DNA of 64,000 nucleotides from JAAZGD01 sp034003765 (GCA_034003765.1 JAVEXZ010000007.1:1-64000); one strand, 5' to 3'. Counted from the first letter of the stretch, positions 7,297 through 16,430 are shown. The notes: generated by a model not told the origin, from the sequence alone. A program made the numbers and translations.

Positions 7297-10200
7297 TTTT
7301 GCCCTCCTCTAACTCTGCTGGCTCTAAGCTTTTTTTCTGCTTGATCATAGCTTCCCGTCTTTCCCCAGCCAAGGTCTCTGCTCGGTCAAATAGTTTTTTA
7401 GCCCTCTCAGGGAATTTTAATGCAAGGGCTGAGTACCTGCTTTCTCCCATTATGAAATCATTAAAGCTTTCGCTGGGAAGGGAACAGTCTATGGAAAGAG
7501 GATTCTTCCCTTCTTTTTCTAGGCCGGGATTGTATCTCAATAAATCCCAATATCCTGCATGGACTGCATTTCTCATTTGTACCATAGCGTTATTGAGACC
7601 GGCTTTTATTCCATGATTAATACAAGGTGCATAGGCTATTATCAGAGAGGGACCATCATAAGCCTCTGCCTCCCTTATGGCCTTGATAGTTTGTTCGGGA
7701 TTTGCCCCCATTGCAATCTGGGCCACATAAACATATCCATACTGTATAGCCATTTGAGCAAGGTTCTTCTTTCTCTTGGCTTTGCCGCTTGCAGCAAATT
7801 GTGCTAGGGCACCTACAGGGGTTGCTTTGGAAGCTTGGCCTCCAGTGTTGGAATATACTTCTGTGTCAAAAACCAGTATGTTCACATTTTCGTTAGACGC
7901 GATAACATGGTCTAAGCCTCCATAACCTATGTCATAGGCCCAGCCATCACCACCAAACATCCATATTGATGGCTTAGGAAGCAGGTCCTTATTGTCCACT
8001 ACATACTTTGCCCCTTCATTATTTAAGTTGCTTTTGCAAAGTTGGAGGAGAATTTTACCAGCCCCTTCTGCCTCTTTTGCATCTTCCATTCCATTTACCC
8101 AAGCTTGAGCTGCATCTGTAAATAAAGGATTTTCCCCAAGCTTTGTAACTGCTGATTTCATCTGATTTCTTCGGGCTTTCATAGAAATCGCCATACCAAG
8201 ACCAAATTCAGCATTATCTTCAAATAGGGAATTTGCCCATGCAGGACCTCTTCCTTCCTTGTTTACTGTATAAGGAGTACTAGGTGCACTGCACCCCCAT
8301 ATTGAGGAACAACCCGTTGCATTTGCTATGAACATCCTGTCCCCATAAAGTTGTGTAATCAATTTTGCGTATGGTGATTCTCCACAACCTGGACATGCAC
8401 CAGAAAACTCTAAGAGGGGTTTTGTAAACTGTGACCCCTTCACGCTATCTCTTTGGAATGGGATCTCTTTATCTGTAACATGCTTAATTGCATAATCAAA
8501 AATTCTTTGTGCATCTTCAGTCTCTTCCTCAACGGGAACCATTTCTAGTGCCTTGTTCCTAGCTGGACAAACACTAACGCAAGACCCGCATCCAGTGCAA
8601 TCAAGTGCAGAAATTGCTATTGAATATAGGTTTTCAGGGCTGCCCTTCATCTTTATTGTCTTAGCCCCAGAAGCTTCTGCCTCTTCTTCGCTCATTGCAA
8701 AGGGCCTAATAACACCATGGGGGCAACTATATGAACACCAGTTACATTGAATGCAATTTTCTGGTGCCCATCTAGGAATTTCTACTGCAATACCACGTTT
8801 TTCATAGGCAGAGGTTCCAGCGGGAAGGAATCCAGTTGAATAGTCCACAAACTTTGATACGGGGATTGAATCCCCATGCATAGTGTTGCTGGGTATCATT
8901 ATTTCATTCATATACCTTGTATGATTTTCATCCCGGCCTTCTAGTCTTTGTTCTTCCCTATCATCCTCTGCATTTGCCCAGCTAGCTGGGATTACAACTT
9001 TGTGGATATGATTTACTCCAGCATCAACGGCTTGTAAGTTCATGTTTACAATCTTTTCTCCCTTAGAACCATAGGAGTTTTTTATAGCCTCTTTCATATA
9101 GCCCACTGCTTCGTCTATAGGGATAATATTTGCCAGCTTAAAGAAGGCAGCTTGGAGAACTGTGTTAATTCTTGTGGCTCCTAGACCAATCTTGCTAGCA
9201 AGTTCTACAGCATCGCAGGTGTAAAATTGTACATCGTTTTGGGCAATATATTTTTTTACAACTCCAGGTAGATGGCTATCCAGTTCTTCATCATTCCAGG
9301 GGCAATTCAAGAGGAAGAAACCTCCGGGTTTTACATCCTCAACGATCCTATATTTATTCATGTAGGATGCTTTATGGCAGGCAACAAAATCAGCCTGCTT
9401 AATTAAGTAGGTTGATTTAATGGCTTGGTCTCCAAAGCGAAGATGGCTGATGGTAATACCGCCAGACTTTTTGGAATCATATTGAAAGTATGCCTGAACC
9501 TTTTTATCAGTATTATCCCCTATTATCTTGATGCTGTTTTTATTGGCCCCTACTGTGCCATCTGCACCAAGTCCCCAGAACTTACAAGATACATTACCCT
9601 TAGGAGTGGTATCTATATAGGCGGATACTGGGAGGGACAAGTGTGTGACATCGTCTTTTATAGAAATAGTAAATTGTTTTTTTGTATTAGGGCTCCATAG
9701 ATTTTCATATACTGCTATTATGTCTCCCGGCTGAATGTCTTTTGATCCTAAGCCATAACGACCACGGGCAATCTTCGCCCCCTCAAATATGGTGTCTTGC
9801 AAAGCGGAGAGGGTATCAAGATATAGGGGTTCTCCTATTGACCCAGGTTCCTTGGTGCGATCCATAACTGCTATACTTTTAACAGTTTTTGGAATAACAT
9901 CGACTAGGTGTTTTGGGGAAAAAGGTCGAAATAGGTGAACCTTTACCACACCTACTTTTTTACCTAGGCCATTAAGATAATCTACCACTTCTTCAATGGT
10001 CTCACATACTGACCCCATAGCAACAATTATTTCCGTGGCATCTTCTTTACCGTAATAGTTAAAGGGTTTGTAGTTACTTCCGATCTTGTCATTCACCTTC
10101 TTCATATTATCTGCGATAATTTCTACAATCTCCTCATAGTTCTTGTTGTTGGCTTCTCTATGTTGGAAAAAAGTCTCCGGTTGTTCAGCTGACCCTTGGC

Positions 10201-10840
10201 TATGGGGATGCATGGGATTATTGGCTCTTCTTCGAAATTCTCCAACAGCTTTCCAATCAACCATGGTTTTTAACGCATCGTAATCCCAAACCTCTATCTT
10301 CTGTTGCTCATGGCTGGTCCTAAATCCATCAAAGAAGTGGAGCATAGGGACCTTTCCCTCTATTGCAGAAAGATGGGCCACTGATGCCAAGTCCATTATT
10401 TCTTGGGGGTTGTTTGATGCTAACATTGCAAAACCTGTTGACCTGCAACTCATTACATCACTATGGTCACCAAAAATTGACAAGGCATGAGTAGCCAAAG
10501 CTCTTGCTGCAACATGAAGAACTGCTGGCATTTCTTCTCCTGCAAGTTTATACATATTAGGTATCATTAGGAGCAGACCCTGGGAGGCTGTAAATGTGCT
10601 GCTATATGCCCCTGTAGCAAGGGACCCATGTATTGCACCAGCAGCTCCTCCTTCGGATTGCATTTCAACAACTAGAACCTCTTCTCCAAAGATATTCTTT
10701 CTGCCTTCTGATGCCCACTCATCTATATTTTCAGCCATATCAGAAGAAGGCGTTATTGGATAAATCGCCGAAACTTCTGAGAAGGCATATGCCACATGGG
10801 CTGCAGCTGTATTTCCATCCATTGTTTTTAGTTTTCTCAT
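7289..10840 (-). CDS. nifJ: Pyruvate:ferredoxin (flavodoxin) oxidoreductase, single-chain
   Basis: The 1183-residue enzyme has the size and order of homodimeric PFOR. It oxidises pyruvate and CoA to acetyl-CoA and CO2, reducing ferredoxin. The N-terminal pyruvate-binding domain contains YPITPSSDMAE. A gamma domain is followed by two ferredoxin-type motifs (CIQCNWCSYSCP and CTGCGSCVSVCP). The TPP domain has FSGACPGCGESPYAKL, ANATGCSSIWG and GGDGWAYDIGYGGLDH. All expected cluster ligands are present. It lies 16 bases after the polyferredoxin gene and overlaps nfnA, so the whole set is one transcription unit. It is probably the main source of reduced ferredoxin in this organism. Confidence 0.96.
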   Translation of the reverse strand: MRKLKTMDGNTAAAHVAYAFSEVSAIYPITPSSDMAENIDEWASEGRKNIFGEEVLVVEMQSEGGAAGAIHGSLATGAYSSTFTASQGLLLMIPNMYKLAGEEMPAVLHVAARALATHALSIFGDHSDVMSCRSTGFAMLASNNPQEIMDLASVAHLSAIEGKVPMLHFFDGFRTSHEQQKIEVWDYDALKTMVDWKAVGEFRRRANNPMHPHSQGSAEQPETFFQHREANNKNYEEIVEIIADNMKKVNDKIGSNYKPFNYYGKEDATEIIVAMGSVCETIEEVVDYLNGLGKKVGVVKVHLFRPFSPKHLVDVIPKTVKSIAVMDRTKEPGSIGEPLYLDTLSALQDTIFEGAKIARGRYGLGSKDIQPGDIIAVYENLWSPNTKKQFTISIKDDVTHLSLPVSAYIDTTPKGNVSCKFWGLGADGTVGANKNSIKIIGDNTDKKVQAYFQYDSKKSGGITISHLRFGDQAIKSTYLIKQADFVACHKASYMNKYRIVEDVKPGGFFLLNCPWNDEELDSHLPGVVKKYIAQNDVQFYTCDAVELASKIGLGATRINTVLQAAFFKLANIIPIDEAVGYMKEAIKNSYGSKGEKIVNMNLQAVDAGVNHIHKVVIPASWANAEDDREEQRLEGRDENHTRYMNEIMIPSNTMHGDSIPVSKFVDYSTGFLPAGTSAYEKRGIAVEIPRWAPENCIQCNWCSYSCPHGVIRPFAMSEEEAEASGAKTIKMKGSPENLYSIAISALDCTGCGSCVSVCPARNKALEMVPVEEETEDAQRIFDYAIKHVTDKEIPFQRDSVKGSQFTKPLLEFSGACPGCGESPYAKLITQLYGDRMFIANATGCSSIWGCSAPSTPYTVNKEGRGPAWANSLFEDNAEFGLGMAISMKARRNQMKSAVTKLGENPLFTDAAQAWVNGMEDAKEAEGAGKILLQLCKSNLNNEGAKYVVDNKDLLPKPSIWMFGGDGWAYDIGYGGLDHVIASNENVNILVFDTEVYSNTGGQASKATPVGALAQFAASGKAKRKKNLAQMAIQYGYVYVAQIAMGANPEQTIKAIREAEAYDGPSLIIAYAPCINHGIKAGLNNAMVQMRNAVHAGYWDLLRYNPGLEKEGKNPLSIDCSLPSESFNDFIMGESRYSALALKFPERAKKLFDRAETLAGERREAMIKQKKSLEPAELEEGKNV

Positions 10841-10856
10841 TAACCCGTTTCCTTTC

Positions 10857-12161
10857 TCAAAAGCCCAATGCTTTTCTCTGCAGATAATTCGATTCGGGAA
10901 CTGTCATTTCTATCAAAGAGTCCCTTGAGCACATGTATGTGCATATAGAGCAATTCTCACAGAGACTATTGTCTATAACAGCATGGAGGTTTTCTATGAT
11001 AATGGCTCCATTTGGACAGTTTAGGGCACAATCACCACAACCGATACATCCAACTTCACAAACTCTTAATACCCCATCAGCTTCAAGGGGAGAAGAACAA
11101 GCAACAAGTTTACAACCTGCATAAGGAACCTCAACTATCAGGTTATTGGGACAAGCTAACACACAGTCTAGACATCCTACACACTTATCTGGGTCAATCA
11201 TCGCGGTGCCATCAACTATGGTAATTGCATCATAGCGACATACTTTGACACAATCTGATAAACCAACACAACCTGTCTGACATATATTCATTTGCGGGTT
11301 TCTAAGTTCGGAAGCTTCTTTGCAAGTTTCTACCCCTAAAGCTCTGAAAGCAGTGTTTGCTTTTAATCCCCCACTACACCTTACAAAGGCCACAGTGCTT
11401 TTTAGTTTTGTTAGGTCATGAAGCTCATCTATAATTATCTTTTTGGGACATGTAATGGCACAGGCTACACAGCCAACACACTTGTCGTAATCGATAATGG
11501 CGCAGTTATCAACTATTCTGATAGCCGTTTCAGGGCATATTTTTTCACATTCGCCACAGCCAGTACAGCCATGACCACAAATTATTCTTGTTGTTTCTTC
11601 ATCATCCTTTGAAGCACAGGGAATAAAGTTTGTGGCCTCTCTTGGCACCATGATAATCAGTTCTTGAGGACAAATTCCCAAACATGCCCTGCATCCATTA
11701 CAATTATCCTTATTGATAACCACCTCTCCATCTACAAGATACATTGCATCAAACTTACATCTCTCTATACATGTGCCAATTCCCATGCACCCATATTTGC
11801 ATTCTCCATCTAAAAAACCATGCTTTACAGCCTCATCACAGGTTAATTCTCCTGAAAATCTGTCTTTCCCTGCAGCTTGTCCTGAGCACCTAATAAAGGC
11901 AACCTCATCAGTTGCCTTAATAGCCGGGATTCCCATAATCTCGGCAATTTTATTTATATTTTCTTGAGAACATGCTGGACATAAGTCTAGGGGCCCACCT
12001 TCACTAATTGCAACTGCACATGCTAGGCAACTACTTAACTTGCAACCACCGTATCCACCGCAATCTCCTCCTGGTAGTAACTCTATTATTTTTGAAACAG
12101 CTTCATGAAAGTCCATTCTTTTTGTTGTAGGGGTTAGCATATCCTCTTTGTTTTTTTCCAA
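10857..12161 (-). CDS. RnfB-like polyferredoxin, probably nine [4Fe-4S] clusters
   Basis: The 434-residue protein has no membrane segment. Residues 30-64 match the RnfB N-terminal cluster motif (C34, C40, C45, C61). Two related modules follow, each opening with AFIRCSG or AFVRCSG (residues 88-175 and 258-346) and each holding two ferredoxin-type clusters. Each module is followed by another pair of clusters (195-240 and 368-411). This gives eight ferredoxin-like motifs plus the N-terminal one. Motifs such as CNGCRACLGICP and CVGCVACAITCP are clear; the last, CENCSICTYMC, lacks the usual final proline. The start is a TTG preceded by GGAGGAGGG. It leads the PFOR-NfnAB operon, so it probably wires electrons between PFOR, Nfn and other partners. 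Function is inferred. No other rnf gene is nearby. Confidence 0.8.
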   Translation of the reverse strand: MEKNKEDMLTPTTKRMDFHEAVSKIIELLPGGDCGGYGGCKLSSCLACAVAISEGGPLDLCPACSQENINKIAEIMGIPAIKATDEVAFIRCSGQAAGKDRFSGELTCDEAVKHGFLDGECKYGCMGIGTCIERCKFDAMYLVDGEVVINKDNCNGCRACLGICPQELIIMVPREATNFIPCASKDDEETTRIICGHGCTGCGECEKICPETAIRIVDNCAIIDYDKCVGCVACAITCPKKIIIDELHDLTKLKSTVAFVRCSGGLKANTAFRALGVETCKEASELRNPQMNICQTGCVGLSDCVKVCRYDAITIVDGTAMIDPDKCVGCLDCVLACPNNLIVEVPYAGCKLVACSSPLEADGVLRVCEVGCIGCGDCALNCPNGAIIIENLHAVIDNSLCENCSICTYMCSRDSLIEMTVPESNYLQRKALGF

Positions 12162-12212
12162 TATCTTTCCCTCCTCCAGTTAAATTGTAATAGGTCTTGT
12201 AGTGGATAGTTT

Positions 12213-12234
12213 TGTATACATAATATTGTATACA
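12213..12234. promoter_or_regulatory. Inverted repeat in the leader of the redox operon
   Basis: TGTATAC and GTATACA are perfect inverted repeats separated by eight bases, ending about 50 bases before the TTG start of the polyferredoxin gene. Palindromes of this kind are common operators for GntR-type and other dimeric regulators. The regulator is unknown. Confidence 0.4.
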
Positions 12235-12241
12235 CGGTGTG

Positions 12242-12371
12242 GGCCTCAAAGTGCCCAAGCGCGGATCATTTCCCCACCTAGTCGGCGCTTATATTAATAT
12301 GTTACTAGGCCTCAAAATGCCTAAATACGGATCATTTCCCCACCTAGGTGGTGCTTATATTAAATGTTACT
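12242..12371. repeat. Tandem duplication, 66-bp period, upstream of the PFOR operon
   Basis: Copy one runs 12242-12306 and copy two 12308-12371, with about 85% identity. A 20-base core (12262-12281 and 12328-12347) is identical in both. In copy one AAGCGC (12257-12262) can pair with GCGCTT (12285-12290) around this core. In copy two the core is followed by GTGG, giving a CACCTAGGTG palindrome instead. Conservation of the core against drift in the flanks suggests a regulatory role, either protein binding or RNA structure. No known riboswitch was recognised. Confidence 0.65.
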
Positions 12372-12457
12372 GGGAATATCTCCCATTGATATAATATTAA
12401 CATAGACATATTTTTAAGTCAACAAGAGCCAGCCACTTAAAGTGGGTTTCTATCTCT

Positions 12458-13648
12458 TTATCTTTTTTTGTAGGCCTCAAGCCCTAACCTTATTAATTCT
12501 ATTCCTCTTAACATGTCTTCTTCTTTCAAGACATAAGCTATTCTCATTTCGCTAACACCCAATCCTGGTGTAGCATAGAAACCCTCAACTGGAGCAAACA
12601 TAACTGTTTCCCCATTGTCATCAAAGTTCTCTAGAATCCAAATAAGAAAATCTTCTGCATTTTCAACTGGTAGCTTACAGGTGATATAGAAGGATCCACT
12701 GGGCTTTTCACAAACAATACCTTCAATTTTAGAAAGTTCAGCATAAACAACATCTCTTCTGCGCTCATATTCAATCTTTACCTCATTAAAATATGACGGA
12801 TCCAAATTATATAGGGCAGTTGATCCAACCTGGTCTAAGGTAGGGCTAGAGAGTCTTCCTTGGGCCAGTTTAATTAGATTGCTGTAAAGTTCTGGGTTTT
12901 TTGTAATGATAGTACCAATCCTCGCACCGCAGGCGCTAAATCTCTTTGAAACACTATCAACTATGATCACTCTGTCGGCAACATCTTCATATTGGCCAAA
13001 GCTTGTCATTTCTTTGCCGTCATAGACAAACTCTCTATATACCTCATCTGCAATAATGAAGAAGTCATGCTCCTTAGCAAGATCACAAATCATCCGAATT
13101 TCTTCTCTGGTTAAAACGTTTCCTGTTGGATTGCCTGGATTTACCAGAACGATGGCTTTTGTTCTAGGGGTTATTACCGCTTTTATTTTTTCTTTATCTG
13201 CATAATGATACCCAGTTTCGGCTCTTGTGGTTAAGGGTTTAACCACACCATCAGCCATAGATATAAATATTTTATAATTGGTGTAATAGGGTTCTGGAAT
13301 GATTACTTCATCACCAGCATCAATGAGACATGCCATAATAAAAGTCAAGGCTTCGCTACCACCATTGGTAATCAAGATATTATCTCTCTCAAAAACCATA
13401 TTGTTTCTTTTGTAGTAGCCAATCACTGCATCAATTAGTTCAGGCATTCCTTCAGAAGGGGCATACTCAAGTACCTCGGCATCATAACCTCTAATGGCTT
13501 CCATAAATGCCTTAGGGGTTTTAATATCAGGTTGACCAATATTCAAATAGTAGACCTTTTTCCCTTGTGCTTTAGCTTTATTAGCATAAAAATAGAATTT
13601 ACGAATTGGTGAATGAGTCATTGCTAGAACTCTTTTAGATAGCTTCAT
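12458..13648 (-). CDS. PLP-dependent class I/II aminotransferase
   Basis: The 396-residue enzyme has the fold-type I aminotransferase pattern: ITNGGSEALTF, LVNPGNPTGNVLT, IIADEVYREFVYDG and the PLP-lysine region DSVSKRFSACGARIG. It belongs to the AspC/Aro-like family that transfers amino groups from aspartate, aromatic or branched amino acids to 2-oxoglutarate. The precise substrate cannot be read from motifs. It is monocistronic, with AGAGGAGG before the ATG and a terminator-like hairpin upstream. Together with the Liv transporter and PFOR it fits amino-acid fermentation. Confidence 0.9.
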   Translation of the reverse strand: MKLSKRVLAMTHSPIRKFYFYANKAKAQGKKVYYLNIGQPDIKTPKAFMEAIRGYDAEVLEYAPSEGMPELIDAVIGYYKRNNMVFERDNILITNGGSEALTFIMACLIDAGDEVIIPEPYYTNYKIFISMADGVVKPLTTRAETGYHYADKEKIKAVITPRTKAIVLVNPGNPTGNVLTREEIRMICDLAKEHDFFIIADEVYREFVYDGKEMTSFGQYEDVADRVIIVDSVSKRFSACGARIGTIITKNPELYSNLIKLAQGRLSSPTLDQVGSTALYNLDPSYFNEVKIEYERRRDVVYAELSKIEGIVCEKPSGSFYITCKLPVENAEDFLIWILENFDDNGETVMFAPVEGFYATPGLGVSEMRIAYVLKEEDMLRGIELIRLGLEAYKKR

Positions 13649-13686
13649 CCTGATCCTCCTCTTTATAATGTAATTATAAAAAATAT

Positions 13687-13733
13687 ATAGGGCCTTTTTC
13701 GCACATACATCTTAACATAGAAGAAGGCTCTAT
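13687..13733 (-). terminator. Terminator-like hairpin in the aminotransferase leader
   Basis: ATAGGGCCTT and AAGGCTCTAT form a 10-bp stem with one wobble pair. On the minus strand the stem is followed by TATATATTTTTT. It lies 39 bases upstream of the aminotransferase start, so it may be an attenuator or end an upstream transcript. Confidence 0.45.
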
Positions 13734-13826
13734 GGGCCATTTCTTTCGTCTGAATTTATTGAATAATTGATAATTGAAAATTTGGGTGAAAATTTACTCT
13801 AAATTTATTAGACAATTAGGGCCTTT

Positions 13827-14069
13827 GATTATAATGGCTTGAATTATAATGATCTGAATTATAGTGGNNNNNNNNNNNNNNNNNNNNNNNNNNNNNNNNN
13901 NNNNNNNNNNNNNNNNNNNNNNNNNNNNNNNNNNNNNNNNNNNNNNNNNNNNNNNNNNNNNNNNNNNTGAATTATAGTGGTCTGAATTATAATGGCTTGA
14001 ATTATAGTGGCTTGAATTGTAATGGCTTGAACTATAGTGGCTTGAATTATAGTGGCTTGAATTATAATT
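13827..14069. repeat. 15-bp minisatellite, interrupted by an assembly gap
   Basis: Units close to GAATTATARTGGCTT repeat head to tail on both sides of the 100-N gap: about three copies to its left and seven to its right. Unit variants differ by single bases. One frame reads NYNSSH repeats and the other NYSGL repeats, but neither has a ribosome site or ends sensibly, so coding is unlikely. The array lies in the 579-base region between the aminotransferase and focA. It is the likely reason the assembly broke here, and copy number is unknown. Confidence 0.85.
13868..13967. other. Assembly gap (100 N)
   Basis: A run of exactly 100 N lies inside the minisatellite. The round number is a scaffolder default, so the true size is unknown. 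Confidence 0.98.
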
Positions 14070-14227
14070 CATATAATTGCAAAAGAAGAAAGGCCTCCCA
14101 TGAATTATCGAAAGCCTGGCAATTTGAATTCCTAGTGGTGCATCACCAGTTACTTATAATACCTGACACTGCGTCTATAGGGCAAATGCTGTTATTTCTC
14201 TGAACTTTACATGGGCTTAACCGGCCT

Positions 14228-15070
14228 TTAGCTGGCCTTTTTATAAGCAAGCCAATAGGCCATGGCAACAAGGATTCCCCCACCAACAATATTCCCTAGT
14301 GTTACTGGGATTAAATTGCTAACAAAGAACCCCTGCCAAGTCAAATGGCTCAAAGCCTCTTCAGATAAACCTACCAATTGGGCAAAGTTAGGATTTACTG
14401 CATTAGCAAAAATACCTGCTGGTATATAGTACATATTGGCAACGCTGTGCTCAAATCCTGATGTAATAAATAACCATATAGGAAAAAAGATTGCAAAGAT
14501 TTTACCCACCATTGACTCGGTGGCAGCCGCCATCCAAACAGCCAGGCAAACAAGCCAATTACACAAAATCCCTAGTATGAATCCTTGAACAAATGTTAAT
14601 TGTACTTTGTAAGCAGCTATATTGACTGTGACTGCTCCTAGCATTTCCCCTCCGCTATTGAAGAGCCCTGAATGGGCCATCATCCAAGCAACCATAAGTG
14701 ATCCTATCAAGTTGCCTCCATAAACTATCAACCAATTTCTAAGCATTCTATATGCAGTTATTTTTCTCTCACAAAGGGCAGCTAGCATCATAGTATTTCC
14801 AGTAAATAACTCTCCACCTGCAAGAACTACTAGCATTAGGCCTGTTCCAAAGATGGACCCTGCCAGGACCTTACCCAACCCGTAGGTTTCAGGATTGGCA
14901 AACAAGTTGAATGCTGCCATGTTTGATCCTTCTGCAGCCAAAGCAATAAACCCTCCAGCAAGAATTCCAAGTATTAAGAGTTTGGTGAACCCTCCCTCAG
15001 CTTTAACCACCGCTGAATCCATGGTTCGCTCTAAAATTTCTTTGGGTTTAAGAGTCTTTTCCTGTGTCAT
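14228..15070 (-). CDS. Formate/nitrite transporter family channel (FocA-like)
   Basis: The 280-residue protein starts at the ATG at 15070 with AAGGGA before it. It has six to seven hydrophobic segments and the FNT-family features NTMMLAAL, a PxGxFAN-type IPAGIFANAV, and GNIVGGGILVAMAYW. FocA and NirC channels move formate or nitrite across the membrane. With no nitrite-reduction genes and a PFOR/hydrogenase background, formate is the likelier substrate. It is apparently monocistronic. The FNT family is secure, the substrate inferred. Confidence 0.88.
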   Translation of the reverse strand: MTQEKTLKPKEILERTMDSAVVKAEGGFTKLLILGILAGGFIALAAEGSNMAAFNLFANPETYGLGKVLAGSIFGTGLMLVVLAGGELFTGNTMMLAALCERKITAYRMLRNWLIVYGGNLIGSLMVAWMMAHSGLFNSGGEMLGAVTVNIAAYKVQLTFVQGFILGILCNWLVCLAVWMAAATESMVGKIFAIFFPIWLFITSGFEHSVANMYYIPAGIFANAVNPNFAQLVGLSEEALSHLTWQGFFVSNLIPVTLGNIVGGGILVAMAYWLAYKKAS

Positions 15071-15197
15071 AGTTGTTTTCCCTTCATTTTTATTGCTATA
15101 CTTATCTTTAGCACCCTTACATTTACAAAACAAGGACCTATTAATATTAATTATTATAATTCTTAAGATATCTGCGTGTTATTTTATCAAAAAAACT

Positions 15198-15221
15198 GAG
15201 CTAATACAATTGTATTAGCTC
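15198..15221 (-). terminator. Terminator after the TspO-like gene
   Basis: A perfect 24-base palindrome (12-bp arms starting GAGCTAATACAA) lies 66 bases after the tspO-like stop. On the minus strand it is followed by AGTTTTTTTG, a good uridine tract. Confidence 0.75.
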
Positions 15222-15287
15222 TAAACTCTTGAATCATAAAAACCTTTGAAAGAAATAGTAAGGCAAAGTACTACAACTATGGTTTTT

Positions 15288-16070
15288 CTATTTTTCTGAA
15301 AGCAAAGAAAACTTATTTCTATAAAGCTGGAACCCGGCAATTGCTACTAAAGCAATAATTCCTGCTATAGATACCGTTTGAAGAAGTTCGTATTCACCGT
15401 TAAATCCTTCAGGGGCTTTTAGGAAACTATAAATTCCAAAGTAGGCCCAAGCGATAGGCAATGGGAATACGGCATTTCGTAGATTTAGGGTTACTATAAA
15501 AACCAAACCGATTGCGACTATAAGCATTATTACTGACCATGTAAAAGGAGCAATACCAAAGCCACCCCATTCCATTTTAACAAGTGCTGAAGCAACATTA
15601 ACAACGGTGGCAATGAATAACCATCCTGTATATAGTCCAAATGTCAAAGGCAAGAGGAAGTGTCTCCTATCACTAATTTTTTTCAATCTCCGGGAAATCA
15701 CAGATAGGGTAATTACAAATCCCAGAATAAATAGAGATGATAATTCAATCATCAAGAAGGAGAATATTACAATCCAAGCAATATTTAAAAGGCAAGAAAG
15801 TCTAAATAGTCCAGATATCCCATCTATTGCCTTTTGATAGTAGGGATCATCTTTTTTTACTATCATCACTATTATGGATGTTAATAACAAAATATAAATT
15901 ACACTCCATATACTAAATGTAGATGGAGTTGGCGTAATCAAGGTTATATACATATCGGAAATTTCCTTTTGGGAAAAACCACTAATCAACCCTGCAGCAC
16001 CAAGTCCGTTAACAACTAGTGTTACAATAAAAAATAGACCATTAATCCACGCATTTTTTGTTCTGCTCAT
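15288..16070 (-). CDS. Long TspO/MBR-like tryptophan-rich membrane protein
   Basis: The protein has about 260 residues from the ATG at 16070, preceded by GGAAGG, with seven or eight hydrophobic segments. The motif PTPSTFSIWSVIYILLL resembles the TspO/MBR region that binds porphyrins or cholesterol in the short (about 160-residue) family. Members of this long subgroup are common in Firmicutes and of unknown function. Other tryptophans sit near membrane edges (GGFGIAPFTWSVIML, LPIAWAYFGIYSFL). A stress- or tetrapyrrole-linked transport role would be inference. It is a single-gene unit with its own terminator. Confidence 0.6.
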   Translation of the reverse strand: MSRTKNAWINGLFFIVTLVVNGLGAAGLISGFSQKEISDMYITLITPTPSTFSIWSVIYILLLTSIIVMIVKKDDPYYQKAIDGISGLFRLSCLLNIAWIVIFSFLMIELSSLFILGFVITLSVISRRLKKISDRRHFLLPLTFGLYTGWLFIATVVNVASALVKMEWGGFGIAPFTWSVIMLIVAIGLVFIVTLNLRNAVFPLPIAWAYFGIYSFLKAPEGFNGEYELLQTVSIAGIIALVAIAGFQLYRNKFSLLSEK

Positions 16071-16159
16071 AATAACAACCTTCCTTTCTTTGCTCCTTCT
16101 ATCTCTAATCACATCTGACTTCTATCTCCACTGAAATCTAAAACTATCGTTGTTTAGTC

Positions 16160-16185
16160 CTGCTTATATTGTCGGCAATAAGCAG
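16160..16185. other. Hairpin upstream of the TspO-like gene
   Basis: CTGCTTAT and ATAAGCAG form a perfect 8-bp stem around a 10-base loop. It lies 90 bases upstream of the start codon and may be an operator or leader hairpin. No uridine tract follows. Confidence 0.3.
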
Positions 16186-16430
16186 TCTTATTTCTAGGTA
16201 ACTCATCATTCCTAAGAAAATCACATATAAGATCCAATATTTTTGACTAGAATAACAAAAACTCTATCGCTTCACATTTGAGCAGTATTGTTAAAATATT
16301 TCCTGAGTATTTTATGAAAAGTCTATTAGCATCGTCAAAAATATTCCTATGATAAAATATTACGATTTGTCCTCTTATAATAATACACTTCTTCGGATTT
16401 AAGTCAAACAATAAGCATTTCAACAGTTTG
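16186..16430. other. AT-rich intergenic stretch with no gene seen
   Basis: The sequence between the TspO-like leader and the insertion element shows no open frame with a ribosome site, no repeat and no recognised RNA. Confidence 0.4.

Noticed and set aside
10857..12161. Rnf complex subunit B of a full Rnf operon
   Set aside because: No rnfACDGE neighbours and no membrane anchor; called RnfB-like only.
13997..14203. Open frame with NYSGL repeats, plus its minus-strand NYNSSH counterpart
   Set aside because: Both are translations of the 15-bp minisatellite without ribosome sites; the minus frame also runs through the N gap.
15071..15197. Rex site before focA
   Set aside because: TGTTA and TATCAA are present but the spacing is wrong for the 18-base operator.
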